From: Opitutia bacterium
Lineage (GTDB): Bacteria > Verrucomicrobiota > Verrucomicrobiia > Opitutales > UBA953
DNA length: 64,000 nucleotides
NCBI GenBank assembly: GCA_947377865.1
Contig: CANCHK010000003.1
Location: 1-64,000 of the forward strand
Direction: 5' to 3'
The notes beneath the pieces were generated by a model. It was given only the letters and a program-made list of their open reading frames with translations, was not told the origin of the DNA and ran no database searches. Positions 53,001 to 62,607 of the stretch are shown in pieces. Within the stretch, counting starts at the first letter, position 1; the number at the start of each line of letters is the position of its first letter. The position numbers and the translations under genes were made by a program.

Positions 53001-53082
53001 TGCCCTCGGCATGTCCGTGCTCTTCTCACTCGTCGCGACGCCCGTGGTCTACGCCCTGCTGGATCGCGAACAGGCCGCCTAA
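50014..53082 (+). CDS. RND efflux permease (second system)
   Basis: 1022 residues, full-length RND architecture. First helix FAVRHALAIVFITAALCLAGL, a proton-relay Asp408-Asp409 in GLVIDDAIVVVES, and GIVAKNGILMLDCV in the second half. The Asp pair argues for an organic-substrate exporter although the duct looks CzcC-like, so the substrate class is uncertain. It converges with a minus-strand gene 7 bp away. No regulator gene is adjacent. Confidence 0.93.
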   Translation: MSSSPGEEGSAIGRFAVRHALAIVFITAALCLAGLYSARNMPSSVFPKTDFPRCVILVDNGVMPADEMMSTITRPIEETMKDIPGAVSVRSSTGRGSAEINVFFDWKTPMEQAELYVNSRLSQIRATLPTSATTTVWRLTFTAFPITGISLTSPTRDTSALWEIARYDIKPRFLRIPGVARVDIVGGRAPEYQVVVDPIRLTAAGLTFADVANALNASNTVSPAGLHEEDHLLYLTVVDGRLKNADQIAALTVAAPGGHPIRIGDFAQVRRGPEPIYNVVTAQGVNAVLLNVRSQPDGSTLDIADALREEIAHLRSVLPADTRLDFYYDQSVLVRSSVGGVWESIFFGLILSVVIIYLFLRDWGTTLTAVTVIPVAVLMTLVVMYLLGMSFNLMTLGGIAAAIGLVIDDAIVVVESIHARIIKGGERLAAIRDGIGDIIAPLIGSTLTPVVVFIPLAFLDGLTGVFFRALALTMVSALLTSLLLALTLTPALAGWFVRQPKAATTTEENGLLGRCIRIYENTVRLALRRKGWTISLCGLVLLATAFLYQRLHTDFLPEMDEGGFVIDYFTPPGTSLSETDRQLREVEKVLRSTPEVEGYSRRTGARLALAIAEPNTGDFLVKLRDDRTRSTEEVLDEVRAKAHEVAPGVDWDLHGILGDLIGDLTWSPKPIEVKIFSPDVAFLEQQAPVVEKLLASVPGVVDTNDGLTYTGPSLRLNVRSAEARRAGLTTTDIATAVRSAMIGETATSVQEGDRTIAIRIKADAAATNLKATLLELPLRTAAGQVIKLSQVADLDTLPGQLELRREDLRQAVAVTARLEGRDLGSAMAMIKEKVAKESGLPANQIEYGGLYQQQQESFARLMVVLSLSIVLVFTVLLIEFRTFQGPVAIVSGAILALFGTVTALWITGVTLNVVSFLGAIIGIGIVAKNGILMLDCVSALRAEGLTLTEALVASGRRRLRPVLMTSLAAAFGLLPLAYGIGTGSDMLKPLAIAVIGALGMSVLFSLVATPVVYALLDREQAA

Positions 53083-53089
53083 GGCGAAC

Positions 53090-53344
53090 TCAGATCGCCA
53101 CCAGGACGAAGGTCAGGGCGAGCTTGTAGCGGAGACGTAGCTTGGAGATGAAGACGGCGCCAATAAGACCGATGGTGATACCGCCGAGGTATTGACTCCA
53201 AAAGAACCCGAAGCCGTCCTCGGCGTCCTCGAAAGCCGACATGAGAGCCAGCCGGATCGGCAGAGCACACAGGACCACGATGAAGTAGCCGGCGATCTCC
53301 TTCCGAAGATTCCGCTTAAAGTCCGAGGGGTGGCTATTTGACAT
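53090..53344 (-). CDS. Small two-helix membrane protein
   Basis: 84 residues with two hydrophobic helices (about 19-35 and 51-66) and a basic N-terminus. Not recognised. It overlaps the end of the upstream SGNH hydrolase gene by 11 bp on the same strand, so it is likely co-translated with it. Size and position make a real gene plausible, but there is no homologue in memory. Confidence 0.5.
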   Translation of the reverse strand: MSNSHPSDFKRNLRKEIAGYFIVVLCALPIRLALMSAFEDAEDGFGFFWSQYLGGITIGLIGAVFISKLRLRYKLALTFVLVAI

Positions 53345-54050
53345 GCTCGTATGGCTTCTCGGCGGGCACGATCACCGGAGCGATCACCGACTTCCAGACG
53401 GCGTAACCCGCCGGCACCATATGGATGTCGCCGGGCTTGAAGAGTTCTTCCTTCGGCTTGCCGTCGGCTCCGAGGAGCGGGCTGGTGACGTCGATGAACT
53501 TCATCCAAGGCTGCGTGGCACATTCCTTGGCGAGTAATTCGTTCGTCTTCTTCAGGTCACCAATCTTCTCGAAGCGCTTGCCAGGGCTGGGCACGAGGCC
53601 GAGGACATAGAGGCGGGCCTGCGGAAGCGCGGCGTGCAACTTGCGGTGGATCTTCTGGAAATTCGCCAGGATGGTCTCCGGCTTGGCCCCTCCGCTGAGG
53701 TCGTTGCTGCCTTCGTAGAGGATGACGGCGCGGGGCTTAAAGGGAATGGCGAGGTTATCGATGAACAAATCGGCCGCCTGCGTCATGCGGCTGCCACCGA
53801 TGCCGTAGTTGGTGACCGTGAGCGGGGCGAGGTCTTCCTTCACGCCCTTCCACAGCTGCATATGCGAACTACCGATGCAGATGACGGAGCCGGGCGCCGG
53901 CGGCTCCTTCTGCGCGGCGGACAGGACCTTCTGGTACAGGGCCATGACCTTCGTGGAGGAAGACTTGTCCGACAGGACCTCGTCGGCCGCGAAGGCGGCG
54001 GACGCGGACAGGCAAAGGGCGACGAAAAGCGGGAGGCGCATCGACGTCAC
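53334..54050 (-). CDS. Exported SGNH/GDSL hydrolase
   Basis: 238 residues with signal peptide (MRLPLFVALCLSASAAFA after a short leader). Blocks: I VICIGSSHMQLW, II NYGIGGSRM, III LYEGSNDLSG, V GDIHMVPAGY. The GTG at 54050 is preferred to the ATG at 54041 because AAGGAG lies 6-7 nt upstream of it, inside the sulfatase gene's last codons, and the GTGA overlaps the sulfatase TGA. Translationally coupled to the sulfatase, it may deacylate the same glycan. Confidence 0.87.
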   Translation of the reverse strand: MTSMRLPLFVALCLSASAAFAADEVLSDKSSSTKVMALYQKVLSAAQKEPPAPGSVICIGSSHMQLWKGVKEDLAPLTVTNYGIGGSRMTQAADLFIDNLAIPFKPRAVILYEGSNDLSGGAKPETILANFQKIHRKLHAALPQARLYVLGLVPSPGKRFEKIGDLKKTNELLAKECATQPWMKFIDVTSPLLGADGKPKEELFKPGDIHMVPAGYAVWKSVIAPVIVPAEKPYEHVK

Positions 54051-55462
54051 TTGGTCTCCTTGACCTTCTTGGTCTTGTTCTTCTTTTTCTCTTCCTTGTT
54101 GCCGCTTCGGCCGGAGCCGTCGCCGACCTCATCCTTATAACCCGCTCCGGGATTCAGGCCGGCCAAGGCGGCGGCCAGGCGCGCACGAGCGGCGACAGCG
54201 GCCTCGTCCTTGGTATCGGCCGCGACGGCTACCTCCTTGAACGGCGCGTCCTTCATGTCGTAAAGCGTGCCCGACTGGTCGAGCTTCCATCCTGCCTCGC
54301 GGACGTAGTAGTTGTTGCTGAGCTGGCAATAGGCCCAGGTGCGCGGGGAATTCGTATCGCCCTTGAACTGGGACACCAGGCTGCGTCCGTCGATGACGCG
54401 TCCATTCGGCAGCGGTGCACCGGCGACTTCCGCAAAGGTGGGCAGCAGGTCGCTGGCGTCGGCGACGTTCGGGTTCACCTTGCCGGCCGGGGTGACGCCG
54501 GGCCAGGTGGCGAAGAACGGCACGAGGCCGCCGCCTTCCTTCATCGAGCCCTTCTCGCCGTCGAGGCGCTTGCCCCCGATGGTCGCGACGGGCGCATGGG
54601 CCTTGGCCGTACCATTGTCGCCCATGAAGACGATGAGGGTGTTCTGGCGCAGCTTCAGGCGATCGAGCTCGGCCATCAGCTTGCCGACGAGCTTGTCCAT
54701 GTAGGCGATATTATCGGTATAATGACGGGCCAGGCGGGTCGCCGCGTCCTCGCCAGCCGGATTCGGCAAGCTGTCAGGCGTGGGCAGGATTTCGCCGTGC
54801 ACATGGGACATCGAGTAATAGAGGAAGAACGGCCCGTCCTTGTGCGCTTCGAGCCAGGCGACGGCATCCTTGTGCATGAGGTCAGGGATATACTCGTCGT
54901 TCTTCACCGGGATGGTCTTGCCGTTGAGCACATAGGTGTCGGGATCGCCGCGCACCTTGCCGTCTTCGGTCATGGTCTTCACGCGGGTACTGTTCCAGTA
55001 CATGCCGCTGGCCTTGAAGTGGAAGTCATGCTCGAAACCCCATTCCGCCGGATCGCCGGACGGCGAGAGCTGACCCCACTTGCCGATCATCGCGGTGGCG
55101 TAGCCGGCCTTCTTCAGGACGGTCGGGATCATCTGCTCGGCCTTCTCGCCGGTGCGGATGATAGTCTTGCAGGCGTCCTGCGTGACGGCACCGGTACGGA
55201 AGGCGTAGCGACCGGTTAGGATCAGCGAGCGAGACGGTCCGCAGAGCGGCGCGGTGAAAAAACGGGTGAAGCGCACGCCCGCGTTGGCCAGCGCGTCGAT
55301 GTTCGGGGTCTTATACTTGTCAGCCCCGTTGCTGCCGAGCTCCGCGAAACCGAGGTCATCCGCGAGGATGTAGACGATGTTCGGTTTGGCGCTCGCCCCG
55401 GACAACGAGGCGAGACTGGCCGAAAAGATGGCCAAAAGAACGGCGAGAAGGCGAAGGGTCAT
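54047..55462 (-). CDS. Exported type I sulfatase (arylsulfatase A-like)
   Basis: 471 residues, signal peptide MTLRLLAVLLAIFSASLASLSGASA. The formylglycine motif C74-G-P-S-R within PLCGPSRSLILTGRYAFRTG is intact; metal-binding DDLG at 35-38 and the MGDNGTAKAHAPVATIGGKR block are present. It needs a formylglycine-generating enzyme, not in this window. It removes sulphate esters from polysaccharides or other sulphated compounds in the periplasm. It ends in an unusual Lys-rich tail (KEEKKKNKTKKVKETK). It leads an operon with an SGNH hydrolase and a small membrane protein. Confidence 0.93.
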   Translation of the reverse strand: MTLRLLAVLLAIFSASLASLSGASAKPNIVYILADDLGFAELGSNGADKYKTPNIDALANAGVRFTRFFTAPLCGPSRSLILTGRYAFRTGAVTQDACKTIIRTGEKAEQMIPTVLKKAGYATAMIGKWGQLSPSGDPAEWGFEHDFHFKASGMYWNSTRVKTMTEDGKVRGDPDTYVLNGKTIPVKNDEYIPDLMHKDAVAWLEAHKDGPFFLYYSMSHVHGEILPTPDSLPNPAGEDAATRLARHYTDNIAYMDKLVGKLMAELDRLKLRQNTLIVFMGDNGTAKAHAPVATIGGKRLDGEKGSMKEGGGLVPFFATWPGVTPAGKVNPNVADASDLLPTFAEVAGAPLPNGRVIDGRSLVSQFKGDTNSPRTWAYCQLSNNYYVREAGWKLDQSGTLYDMKDAPFKEVAVAADTKDEAAVAARARLAAALAGLNPGAGYKDEVGDGSGRSGNKEEKKKNKTKKVKETK

Positions 55463-55553
55463 GGGGATACCCCTATCCAACCCCCGGGCATAGGTAAAGT
55501 TTCCACTGCGATTCCGGGATTCCCTCCCGAGGACATCCTCCTAGGGTAGCCTC

Positions 55554-56510
55554 ATGCGCCCCCTCCCCCTCACCCTTGGCACCCTGTTCGCCCTTACCCA
55601 GGCCTTTGCCGCTGATATCAGGGTCACCCCAAACGAAGCCGTGGACGTCGCCCAGGACGGCAAGATCGTGGCCCGCTTCATGATGGCCCACGATGTCAGC
55701 ACCCCGGACAAGCGCCTCGAGACCTACAAGCCCTACCTCCATGTCTTCGACGCCAGCGGAGCCCAGCGCCTCACCAAGGGCCCCGGCTTTCTCTTCACAC
55801 ACCACCGAGGTATCATGGTCGGCTTCATGAAAATTACGGTCGACGGTAAGACCTACGACCGCTGGCACATGAAGGGGGGCGACCAGGTAGTCACCGCGAT
55901 TAATCCGACCGCCGACGGCTTCGTGGCCGCGATTGACTGGCAGGGTGAATCCGCCACGGCCAAGCCGATCCTCACCGAGGAACGTACCTTCAAGTTCACG
56001 AAGCCCACCGCGCCCTTCTATTTTGGCATCGAGATGATGAGCTCACTCAAGCCCGACCACAGCGAAGCCAAGATCGACGGCGACCCCGAGCACGCCGGCG
56101 CCCAGTTCCGCCCCTCCGAAAAGATCGACGGCTCGAAGACGACGTATGTCTACCCCGGCAAGGACGTCCTCATCCACAAGGTAAAGGACCTCACCTGGGT
56201 CGCCGAAGTCTTCACGGTGGAAGGCAAGACCTTCACAGCGCTCCTGCTCAATCACCCTTCGAATCCGAAGGACACGGCATTCTCGGCCTACCGCGACTAC
56301 GGTCGCTTCGGCGCCTTCCCGAAGGGCGTCGCCACGCCGGAGTCCCCTTTCAAACTACATTATAAGTGGCTCATCGCCGAAGGCGATATCCGCGACCCAG
56401 CCGCCTTCCAGCAGGCCTACAATGCCTTTGCGGGCGCGAATGAGCCGACTCCGGTCGTGACGGTCATGACCGCCGAACAGACGAAGCCGAAGGCGCCGGC
56501 GAAGAAGTAA
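55554..56510 (+). CDS. Exported DUF6807 (PmoA-like) protein
   Basis: 318 residues, signal peptide MRPLPLTLGTLFALTQAFA. YKPYLHVFDASGAQRLTKG...FTHHRGIMVGF with the double His is the core of the DUF6807 'PmoA' family frequent in Verrucomicrobia and Planctomycetes; function unknown, beta-rich fold. Position between a sulfatase operon and a PL6 lyase suggests a role in glycan use. A basic C-terminal tail (KPKAPAKK) ends the protein. It converges with the PL6 gene 6 bp away. Confidence 0.78.
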   Translation: MRPLPLTLGTLFALTQAFAADIRVTPNEAVDVAQDGKIVARFMMAHDVSTPDKRLETYKPYLHVFDASGAQRLTKGPGFLFTHHRGIMVGFMKITVDGKTYDRWHMKGGDQVVTAINPTADGFVAAIDWQGESATAKPILTEERTFKFTKPTAPFYFGIEMMSSLKPDHSEAKIDGDPEHAGAQFRPSEKIDGSKTTYVYPGKDVLIHKVKDLTWVAEVFTVEGKTFTALLLNHPSNPKDTAFSAYRDYGRFGAFPKGVATPESPFKLHYKWLIAEGDIRDPAAFQQAYNAFAGANEPTPVVTVMTAEQTKPKAPAKK

Positions 56511-56516
56511 GCGGGC

Positions 56517-58034
56517 TTACTTGGCCTTCTTCGCCTTCTTGGCTTTCTTCGCCGCGGGGTCGCGACTGCAGGACATGTCATCCTCGACCTCGAACTTGCC
56601 CGCTGCGCGCAGGGCGATCACCCATGCCGGCCCGACCTCCTCAGGCTTCAGCGGATGCATCTCGCCTAGCTCACGCTTCTCACTCCAGCCTGACGCCAGG
56701 TCCTCGAGTTTAAAACCAGAGCTGACAGCACCCTTGAGTTTGCCACCCACGACGACATTGCTGCGGAATCGGTTGGCAAGCGACTTGGCCATCAAGGAAG
56801 CGAACTGAGATTCCGGCGCGGCGATCTCGACGGACACCCCGCCCTTGGGGCGCACAAAACGGTTGCCGCTGATGTCGCAGTCGGACGGCAACAGCACCAT
56901 CTGCTCCTGCGGCCAGTGCTTTTTATAGTCCGATCCTAACTCGAGATCAGGTCCATCACAGGCAACGACGACATTATTGGAAAGTGTAAGCTTCTTCGAC
57001 TGCGGATAGGCCGTGACGATGCCGAGGACATTCTTCGCGGTCTTCGCGTTACTCTTCTCGTGCGGCGAGTACTCCGGCGTCAGAGCATGGGCCGTGAACT
57101 CGCCGGCGGAGACCCGGATGCCGTAATCGCATCCAGAGACGTAGTTGCCCTGTACGACGTGATTCGCGCCCGACATACGCAAGCCATGCGCACCGGCAAC
57201 GCCTTCACCAAGGACGATGTTGCCTTTGACGGTGTTATTTGCTCCACGACGGATATTGATGCCGCCACGGGTTGCTCGGACGGTGTTATTGAGGACTTGG
57301 TTGAAATTGGATTTCAAGGAGACGATCTCAGTACCCTCGCCGTCGGCATGGTCGAATAGATTGCCTTGAATCAGGAAGTAGGCGCCCTCGGCAGTCTTCT
57401 CGTCGAACTTACCCGAACCCCAGACGCGGATGTCCTCACGACCGTTACCGACGTCGTAAGGGATGTTCTTGAAATAGCACCCAACCACGGAGTTGTACTG
57501 GGCGTTGTCGAGTCCGTTACCGATGAGGGGCTCGAGGTTGTTCTTTCCCTTGAAGTAGCAGCGTTCGAGCGTGTTGTGACTGCCGTTGAAGAAGACCCAG
57601 TAGTAGGCGGTCTCGAAGCCGGCAGGATTATAATCGACGATGGCGGTATTGCGGACGACCCCGTGGTGCGAATTGAAGGTGATCACGGAACGGTCGGCCG
57701 CCCCGGAGGCGATGGCGCCATTGAGAAGATAAAGCCCATCGATCACCACATAGGCACCGCTGATATCAATCTCGGAAGAGCCCCCGAGGATAGCTTCGCC
57801 GGGCACCACGGCCACGACCTGGATCGGCCTGCCCTGTGTGCCGTTATGCGTGATGCGGAGCTTGACGTCGTCATAGCGGCCGGAGGCCAGACGGATGACA
57901 TCCCCGCCGACCGCTGAAGAGCCAGCAGCCTTGAGCTCCAATGCGTTCTTGACCGTAATGTCACGCGCCGTAACCGACAGGGTCAACCCAGCTAAGGCCA
58001 GGAAGGAAAAGAGGGGTCGCATCGGTACGTTCAT
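56517..58034 (-). CDS. Exported polysaccharide lyase, PL6-type (alginate lyase / chondroitinase B fold)
   Basis: 505 residues, signal peptide MRPLFSFLALAGLTLSVTA after a short leader (starts at 58034 or 58022 are both possible). A right-handed beta-helix with many N-x-V/I rungs; the PL6 core EGTEIVSLKSNFNQVLNNTVR followed by RGGINIRRGANN is present, including the K-S and R-xG positions that act as catalytic base and acid in PL6. Likely substrate alginate or chondroitin-type glycans. It ends in a (KKA)n-type Lys tail. Inverse orientation to the DUF6807 gene. Confidence 0.85.
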   Translation of the reverse strand: MNVPMRPLFSFLALAGLTLSVTARDITVKNALELKAAGSSAVGGDVIRLASGRYDDVKLRITHNGTQGRPIQVVAVVPGEAILGGSSEIDISGAYVVIDGLYLLNGAIASGAADRSVITFNSHHGVVRNTAIVDYNPAGFETAYYWVFFNGSHNTLERCYFKGKNNLEPLIGNGLDNAQYNSVVGCYFKNIPYDVGNGREDIRVWGSGKFDEKTAEGAYFLIQGNLFDHADGEGTEIVSLKSNFNQVLNNTVRATRGGINIRRGANNTVKGNIVLGEGVAGAHGLRMSGANHVVQGNYVSGCDYGIRVSAGEFTAHALTPEYSPHEKSNAKTAKNVLGIVTAYPQSKKLTLSNNVVVACDGPDLELGSDYKKHWPQEQMVLLPSDCDISGNRFVRPKGGVSVEIAAPESQFASLMAKSLANRFRSNVVVGGKLKGAVSSGFKLEDLASGWSEKRELGEMHPLKPEEVGPAWVIALRAAGKFEVEDDMSCSRDPAAKKAKKAKKAK

Positions 58035-58074
58035 CAAACACCCACAACCAGAAAGAGTCGCATCGGAAGAAGGC

Positions 58075-59499
58075 TCAACGCGTAGGCTCCGCCTTAGGAT
58101 CCCAGCCACCGCCGATAGCCTTCACGAGCGCAACGGTGGAATTCAGACGGAGATTCTGAATTTGGGCGGCGGCCAATTCAGCCGCCAGCAGCGTGCGCTG
58201 GGAATCCATGAGCTGATAATACGGTGTCAGGCCGCTGCGATACTGCATCTCGACTAGCCGGGCGGTCTCTCGGGCCGAGGCGACCACACGGGCCTGCGAT
58301 TCGGCCGCACCGACGCGGTTGCTGAGATCATTGAGGACGTCCTCGGTCTCACGGAATGCAGCAAGGACGGCCAGACGGTAATCGGCGAGCGACTCCTCGT
58401 AGCGCTGTTTGGCACCCTCGAGCGACGCGTCGAGCTTACCGCCCTGGAAGAGCGGCAGATGCAGGCTCGGTCCAGCGGACCAGACGCGACTCTGCCAGTC
58501 GGTGACCTTGGAAACGTCGATCGTCGAGAAGCCGGCCGAACCGGTGAGCGTCAGACGGGGATAATAATCGGCCTTGGCCTGACCGATGCCGGCGTTGGCG
58601 GCGACGAGGCGAAGCTCAGCGGCGGCGACGTCAGGTCGACGACCAAGCAGTTCGGACGGCAGGCCGGCAGGCACAATCGGCACTTCGGTCGTCAGAGGTT
58701 TTGGAGCGAGGGAAAGCTCGGACGGCAGGCGACCGGTCAGCACCGCGAGCGCATGCTCGGCGTTGATGCGCAGACGACGCACTTCATTGAGCTGGCCGGT
58801 AGTCATCTCGACCTGGGTGCCAGCCTGAAGGAGATCCGTCTGCGGCACGAGGCCAGCCTTAACCTGCTTGCCGACGAGTTCGGCCTGACGCTGGTAGAGC
58901 CCAAGGCTCTTGGTCAGCATTGCGGCTTGGGTGTCGAGGGCCCGCAGCGAGAAGTAATTGAGAGCGACGTTGGCCTGGACCGTCTGCAGCACGACCGCGA
59001 ACTCAGCCGCGGAAACCTTGGTGCTCGCGCTGGCCGATTCGCTGAGGCGACGCACGCGGCCCCATACGTCGAGTTCATAGCTAAGCTCGAGCGGAACAGA
59101 ATAGGAAGTCTGCGTGCGGCTCACGCCACCAGCGGTGTCAGATGTCCGGTTACGCTGGACCGAAGGATCCAAGCTGAGCGCGGGCCAGAATCCGGAGCTG
59201 GCGACATCGCTGAGAGCGCGGGCCTGCCCCACCCTCGCAAAGGCCGCTCGGACAGTATGATTGGCCTTAATCGCATCCGCCTCGAGCCCGTCGAGATCGG
59301 TATCTTTGAAGATCGACCACCAGTTGACACCCAGCGCCGGAGAGCCTTGGTACGGCCCGGTGAGTTCGCGGAATGCGGGCGAGACCGGCACCTCAGGGCG
59401 GACGTAATCCGGGCCAACCGCGCAGGCGGAGAGCATGCACGCAGCCGCGAACCCGAACAGGCGGCTAGAGGCGGCGGAGGATGGCTTCATGGCGGTCAT
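58075..59499 (-). CDS. Outer-membrane efflux lipoprotein (NodT type, third system)
   Basis: 474 residues. Lipobox L-S-A-C near 23-26, AVGPDYVRPEVPV start, and the RRPDVAAAELRLVAANAGIGQAKADYYP block. It is the duct for the MdtBC-type pair of permeases upstream, 12 bp after the first. Starts at 59499 or 59490 are equally plausible. Confidence 0.93.
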   Translation of the reverse strand: MTAMKPSSAASSRLFGFAAACMLSACAVGPDYVRPEVPVSPAFRELTGPYQGSPALGVNWWSIFKDTDLDGLEADAIKANHTVRAAFARVGQARALSDVASSGFWPALSLDPSVQRNRTSDTAGGVSRTQTSYSVPLELSYELDVWGRVRRLSESASASTKVSAAEFAVVLQTVQANVALNYFSLRALDTQAAMLTKSLGLYQRQAELVGKQVKAGLVPQTDLLQAGTQVEMTTGQLNEVRRLRINAEHALAVLTGRLPSELSLAPKPLTTEVPIVPAGLPSELLGRRPDVAAAELRLVAANAGIGQAKADYYPRLTLTGSAGFSTIDVSKVTDWQSRVWSAGPSLHLPLFQGGKLDASLEGAKQRYEESLADYRLAVLAAFRETEDVLNDLSNRVGAAESQARVVASARETARLVEMQYRSGLTPYYQLMDSQRTLLAAELAAAQIQNLRLNSTVALVKAIGGGWDPKAEPTR

Positions 59500-59511
59500 A
59501 GGCAGGAAAGT

Positions 59512-62500
59512 TCAGGAAACGACGGGAGGCAAGGTCGCGTCGGAGCGACGACGCAGGGTCCAGTGGCGGAGACGGTCGAAGTAGAGGTAGACGACGGGGG
59601 TCGTATACAGGGTGAGCAGCTGGCTGAGCAACAGGCCGCCGACGATGGCTATGCCGAGGGGCTGACGCAGCTCAGACCCCTCGCCGAACCCGATCGCCAA
59701 GGGCAAGGCCCCGAACATCGCCGCCAGCGTCGTCATCATGATCGGCCGGAAACGCAGGGAGCAGGCGGCGAAGATAGCCTCTCTCGCCGGCACGCCGTCG
59801 CGGCGTTCGGCATCGAGCGCGAAGTCGATCATCATGATCGCATTCTTCTTCACGATGCCGATGAGCAGCAGCACGCCAATCAACGCGATGATGCTGAATT
59901 CCATGCCGAAGGCCATCAAGGCGATGAGGGCGCCGATGCCGGCCGAAGGCAACGTGGAGAGGATCGTAATCGGATGAATCCAGCTTTCGTACAGGATCCC
60001 GAGGACCACATACATCGCCACAATCGCCCCGAAAATAAGGAAGGGCTGATTGTCGAGCGAGGCCTGGAATATCTTGGCCGTGCCCTGGAAGCCGCCCTGG
60101 ACCGAACTGGGTACGCCGATCTCGCCCATGGCGCGGCGGATCGCCTCGTCGGCGTCGGAAAGCGTCTTACCGGGGGCGAGGTTGAAGGAAAGCGTCGTGG
60201 CGACGAACTGCGACTGGTGATTGACGTTCAAGGGCGCATTGGCGGCCTCGAAGCGGGCAAAGGACATCAGTGGCACGCGCTTGCCCGCCGACGTCACGAC
60301 GGTGATGTCACGGAGGGATTCCGGGCTCATCGTGCGCTCAGAGTTCACCTCCATCACGAGGCGATACTGGTTGAGCGACTTATAAATCGTCGCCACCGGT
60401 AGCTGGCCGAAGGCGTCGTAAAGCGTGCGATTGGCGACGTCGACCGGGATGCCGTAGGCGGCCATCTTGTCGCGGTCATAGGTGACGTAGGTCTGGAGGC
60501 CACGGTTCTGGGTGTCGGTATTGACGTCGGTGAGCTCCGGTAGTCCAGCCAAGGCGGCCTGAATCTTAGGCACCCAGGCATTGAGCGCCGAAAGCTCCTC
60601 CGCTTGCACGGTATATTGGTAGAGCGCAGAACTGGAGCGACCGCCGATGCGGATGTCCTGCGCCGACATCAGCACGAGCCGAGCCCCGGTGATGAGGGCG
60701 GTCTTCTGACGCAGGCGAGCGATGATGGCATCGGCAGAATCCGTCCGCTGATCCATAGGCTTGAGCACGACGTAAAGGCGGGCGGAATTGACCGGACCAC
60801 CACGACTACCACCGATGGAGACGCTGATGACGTTCACGTCGGGGTCGGCGCGAACGATGTCGGAGATCGCGACCATCTTCTTCTCCATCTCGCGGAAAGA
60901 AATACTCTGGTCGGCGTCGATATTGCCCATCAGGAAACCGGTGTCCTGCTGAGGGAAGAAGCCCTTGGGGATGACGGAATAGAGGACGATATTGAGGGCC
61001 ACGGTGGCCACCAAGGCCACCAGCACGACGAAGCTATGGTCGAGCACCCAACGGAGCGAACGGCGGTAGCCTTCGAGCAGCCAGGCGAAGAAACGCTCGA
61101 GTCGGCCCGGAGCTGCCGCGCCGACGGCCTTAGCCTTAAGAAGGAGCGAGCACATCATCGGCGTGGTGCTCAGGGAGACCACCAGCGACACGAGAATAGC
61201 CACCGAGAGGGTGATGGCGAACTCGCGGAAGAGGCGGCCAACCAGCCCGCCCATCATCAGGATGGGGATAAAGACCGCCATCAGCGAGACGCTGATGGAC
61301 AGGACGGTGAAACCGACCTCCTGCGCGCCCTTCAAGGCGGCCTCCATCCGCGTGGCGCCCTTCTCGATGTGGCGCGAGATGTTCTCCAACACGACGATAG
61401 CATCGTCCACCACGAAGCCAGTGGCCACCGTGAGGGCCATCAAGGTGATGTTATTGATGGAGAATCCGGCCAGAGCCATGATGGCGAATGTCCCGAGGAT
61501 CGAGACTGGCACGACGATCGCGGGAATCAGCGTCATGCGGGCGTCACCCAGAAAAAGGAAGACTACCAACGTGACGAGGAAGACGGAAAGCAACAGGGAG
61601 CGCTCAACCTCGTGCAACGAACTACGGATAGTGATCGAACGGTCCATCGCGGCTGACATCTCCATACCCTTGGGAATCTGGGCCTGCAGGTCGGGGATCT
61701 TCGCCTTGATGAGGTCGACCGTTTCGATGATGTTCGCACCGGGCTGGCGGGTGATGATCATCACAATGGCCGTGCGCCCGTTGAGCAGGCCGGCGTTACG
61801 GACGTCCTCGACTGACAGGCTGACCGTGGCGAGGTCCGACAGACGCACCGGGGTCGTGCCACGGTAGCTCACGATCAACGGCAAGTAATCCTTCGGATCT
61901 AAGGCCTGGTCGTTCGCCATGACCTGCCAGCGGCTGCCGGCAGACTCGACGATCCCTTTGGGCGAATTGACGTTCGTGGCCGAGAGCGTCTTGCGGACGT
62001 CCTCGAGCGAGACGCCGTAGGAAGCCAGCTGGGCCGGGTTCACATTCACGCGGATGGCCGGCAGGGCCGAACCGCCGACGTTGACGTCCCCTACTCCTGG
62101 AATCTGGGCGATGCGCGGCGCAAGGACGGTCGTCGCAATATCGTACATCTCCCCGCGGGTGAAGCTGTCTGATGTGACGGCCAGCAACATGATCGGCATA
62201 TCCGCCGGGTTCGACTTACGGTAGCTCGGACTGTTGATCATCGACGACGGCAGCATGCTGCGCGCGGCGCTGATGGCCGATTGGACTTCGCGGGCCGCTC
62301 CGTTAATATCGCGGGAAAGATCGAACTGGAGGGTGACGTTCGTATTGCCGCGCGTGCTCGAGGAAGTGATCTCGGTCACGCCAGCGATACGGCCGAGCGA
62401 GCGCTCCAAGGGGGTCGCGACCGTGGCGGCCATCGTCTCGGGGCTGGCGCCGGGGACGGAAGCGCGGACCTCGATCGTGGGAAAATCGACCTGCGGCAGG

Positions 62501-62607
62501 GGCGAAATCGGGAGGATCTGGAAGGCGAACAGTCCCGTGAGCACGATGCCGATGGTCAGCAACGTGGTCGCGACCGGGCGGCGGATAAAGAACGCGGACA
62601 GGTTCAC
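59512..62607 (-). CDS. RND efflux permease (MdtC-like)
   Basis: 1031 residues from a GTG at 62607 ([21 protein letters not shown] start). Proton-relay Asp pair in [13 protein letters not shown], and [14 protein letters not shown] in the second half; the double Lys is typical of the MdtB/MdtC and MuxB/MuxC branch that works as heteromultimers. GTGA overlap with the upstream paralogous permease supports the start. An in-frame ATG at 62652 was rejected because it lies within the upstream gene and adds unrelated residues. Confidence 0.93.
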   Translation of the reverse strand: MNLSAFFIRRPVATTLLTIGIVLTGLFAFQILPISPLPQVDFPTIEVRASVPGASPETMAATVATPLERSLGRIAGVTEITSSSTRGNTNVTLQFDLSRDINGAAREVQSAISAARSMLPSSMINSPSYRKSNPADMPIMLLAVTSDSFTRGEMYDIATTVLAPRIAQIPGVGDVNVGGSALPAIRVNVNPAQLASYGVSLEDVRKTLSATNVNSPKGIVESAGSRWQVMANDQALDPKDYLPLIVSYRGTTPVRLSDLATVSLSVEDVRNAGLLNGRTAIVMIITRQPGANIIETVDLIKAKIPDLQAQIPKGMEMSAAMDRSITIRSSLHEVERSLLLSVFLVTLVVFLFLGDARMTLIPAIVVPVSILGTFAIMALAGFSINNITLMALTVATGFVVDDAIVVLENISRHIEKGATRMEAALKGAQEVGFTVLSISVSLMAVFIPILMMGGLVGRLFREFAITLSVAILVSLVVSLSTTPMMCSLLLKAKAVGAAAPGRLERFFAWLLEGYRRSLRWVLDHSFVVLVALVATVALNIVLYSVIPKGFFPQQDTGFLMGNIDADQSISFREMEKKMVAISDIVRADPDVNVISVSIGGSRGGPVNSARLYVVLKPMDQRTDSADAIIARLRQKTALITGARLVLMSAQDIRIGGRSSSALYQYTVQAEELSALNAWVPKIQAALAGLPELTDVNTDTQNRGLQTYVTYDRDKMAAYGIPVDVANRTLYDAFGQLPVATIYKSLNQYRLVMEVNSERTMSPESLRDITVVTSAGKRVPLMSFARFEAANAPLNVNHQSQFVATTLSFNLAPGKTLSDADEAIRRAMGEIGVPSSVQGGFQGTAKIFQASLDNQPFLIFGAIVAMYVVLGILYESWIHPITILSTLPSAGIGALIALMAFGMEFSIIALIGVLLLIGIVKKNAIMMIDFALDAERRDGVPAREAIFAACSLRFRPIMMTTLAAMFGALPLAIGFGEGSELRQPLGIAIVGGLLLSQLLTLYTTPVVYLYFDRLRHWTLRRRSDATLPPVVS

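Noticed and set aside
50014-53082. Heavy-metal (CzcA/CusA) permease
   Set aside because: The duct is CzcC-like, but the permease has the Asp-Asp pair of drug exporters and lacks the metal-branch acidic pattern in helix 4.
58459-60402. 647-codon open frame antisense to the third pump's duct and permease
   Set aside because: It mirrors the codon structure of two well-supported genes on the other strand, is Arg/Asp/Gly-rich without motifs, and spans a gene boundary. Long antisense frames are expected at this GC content.
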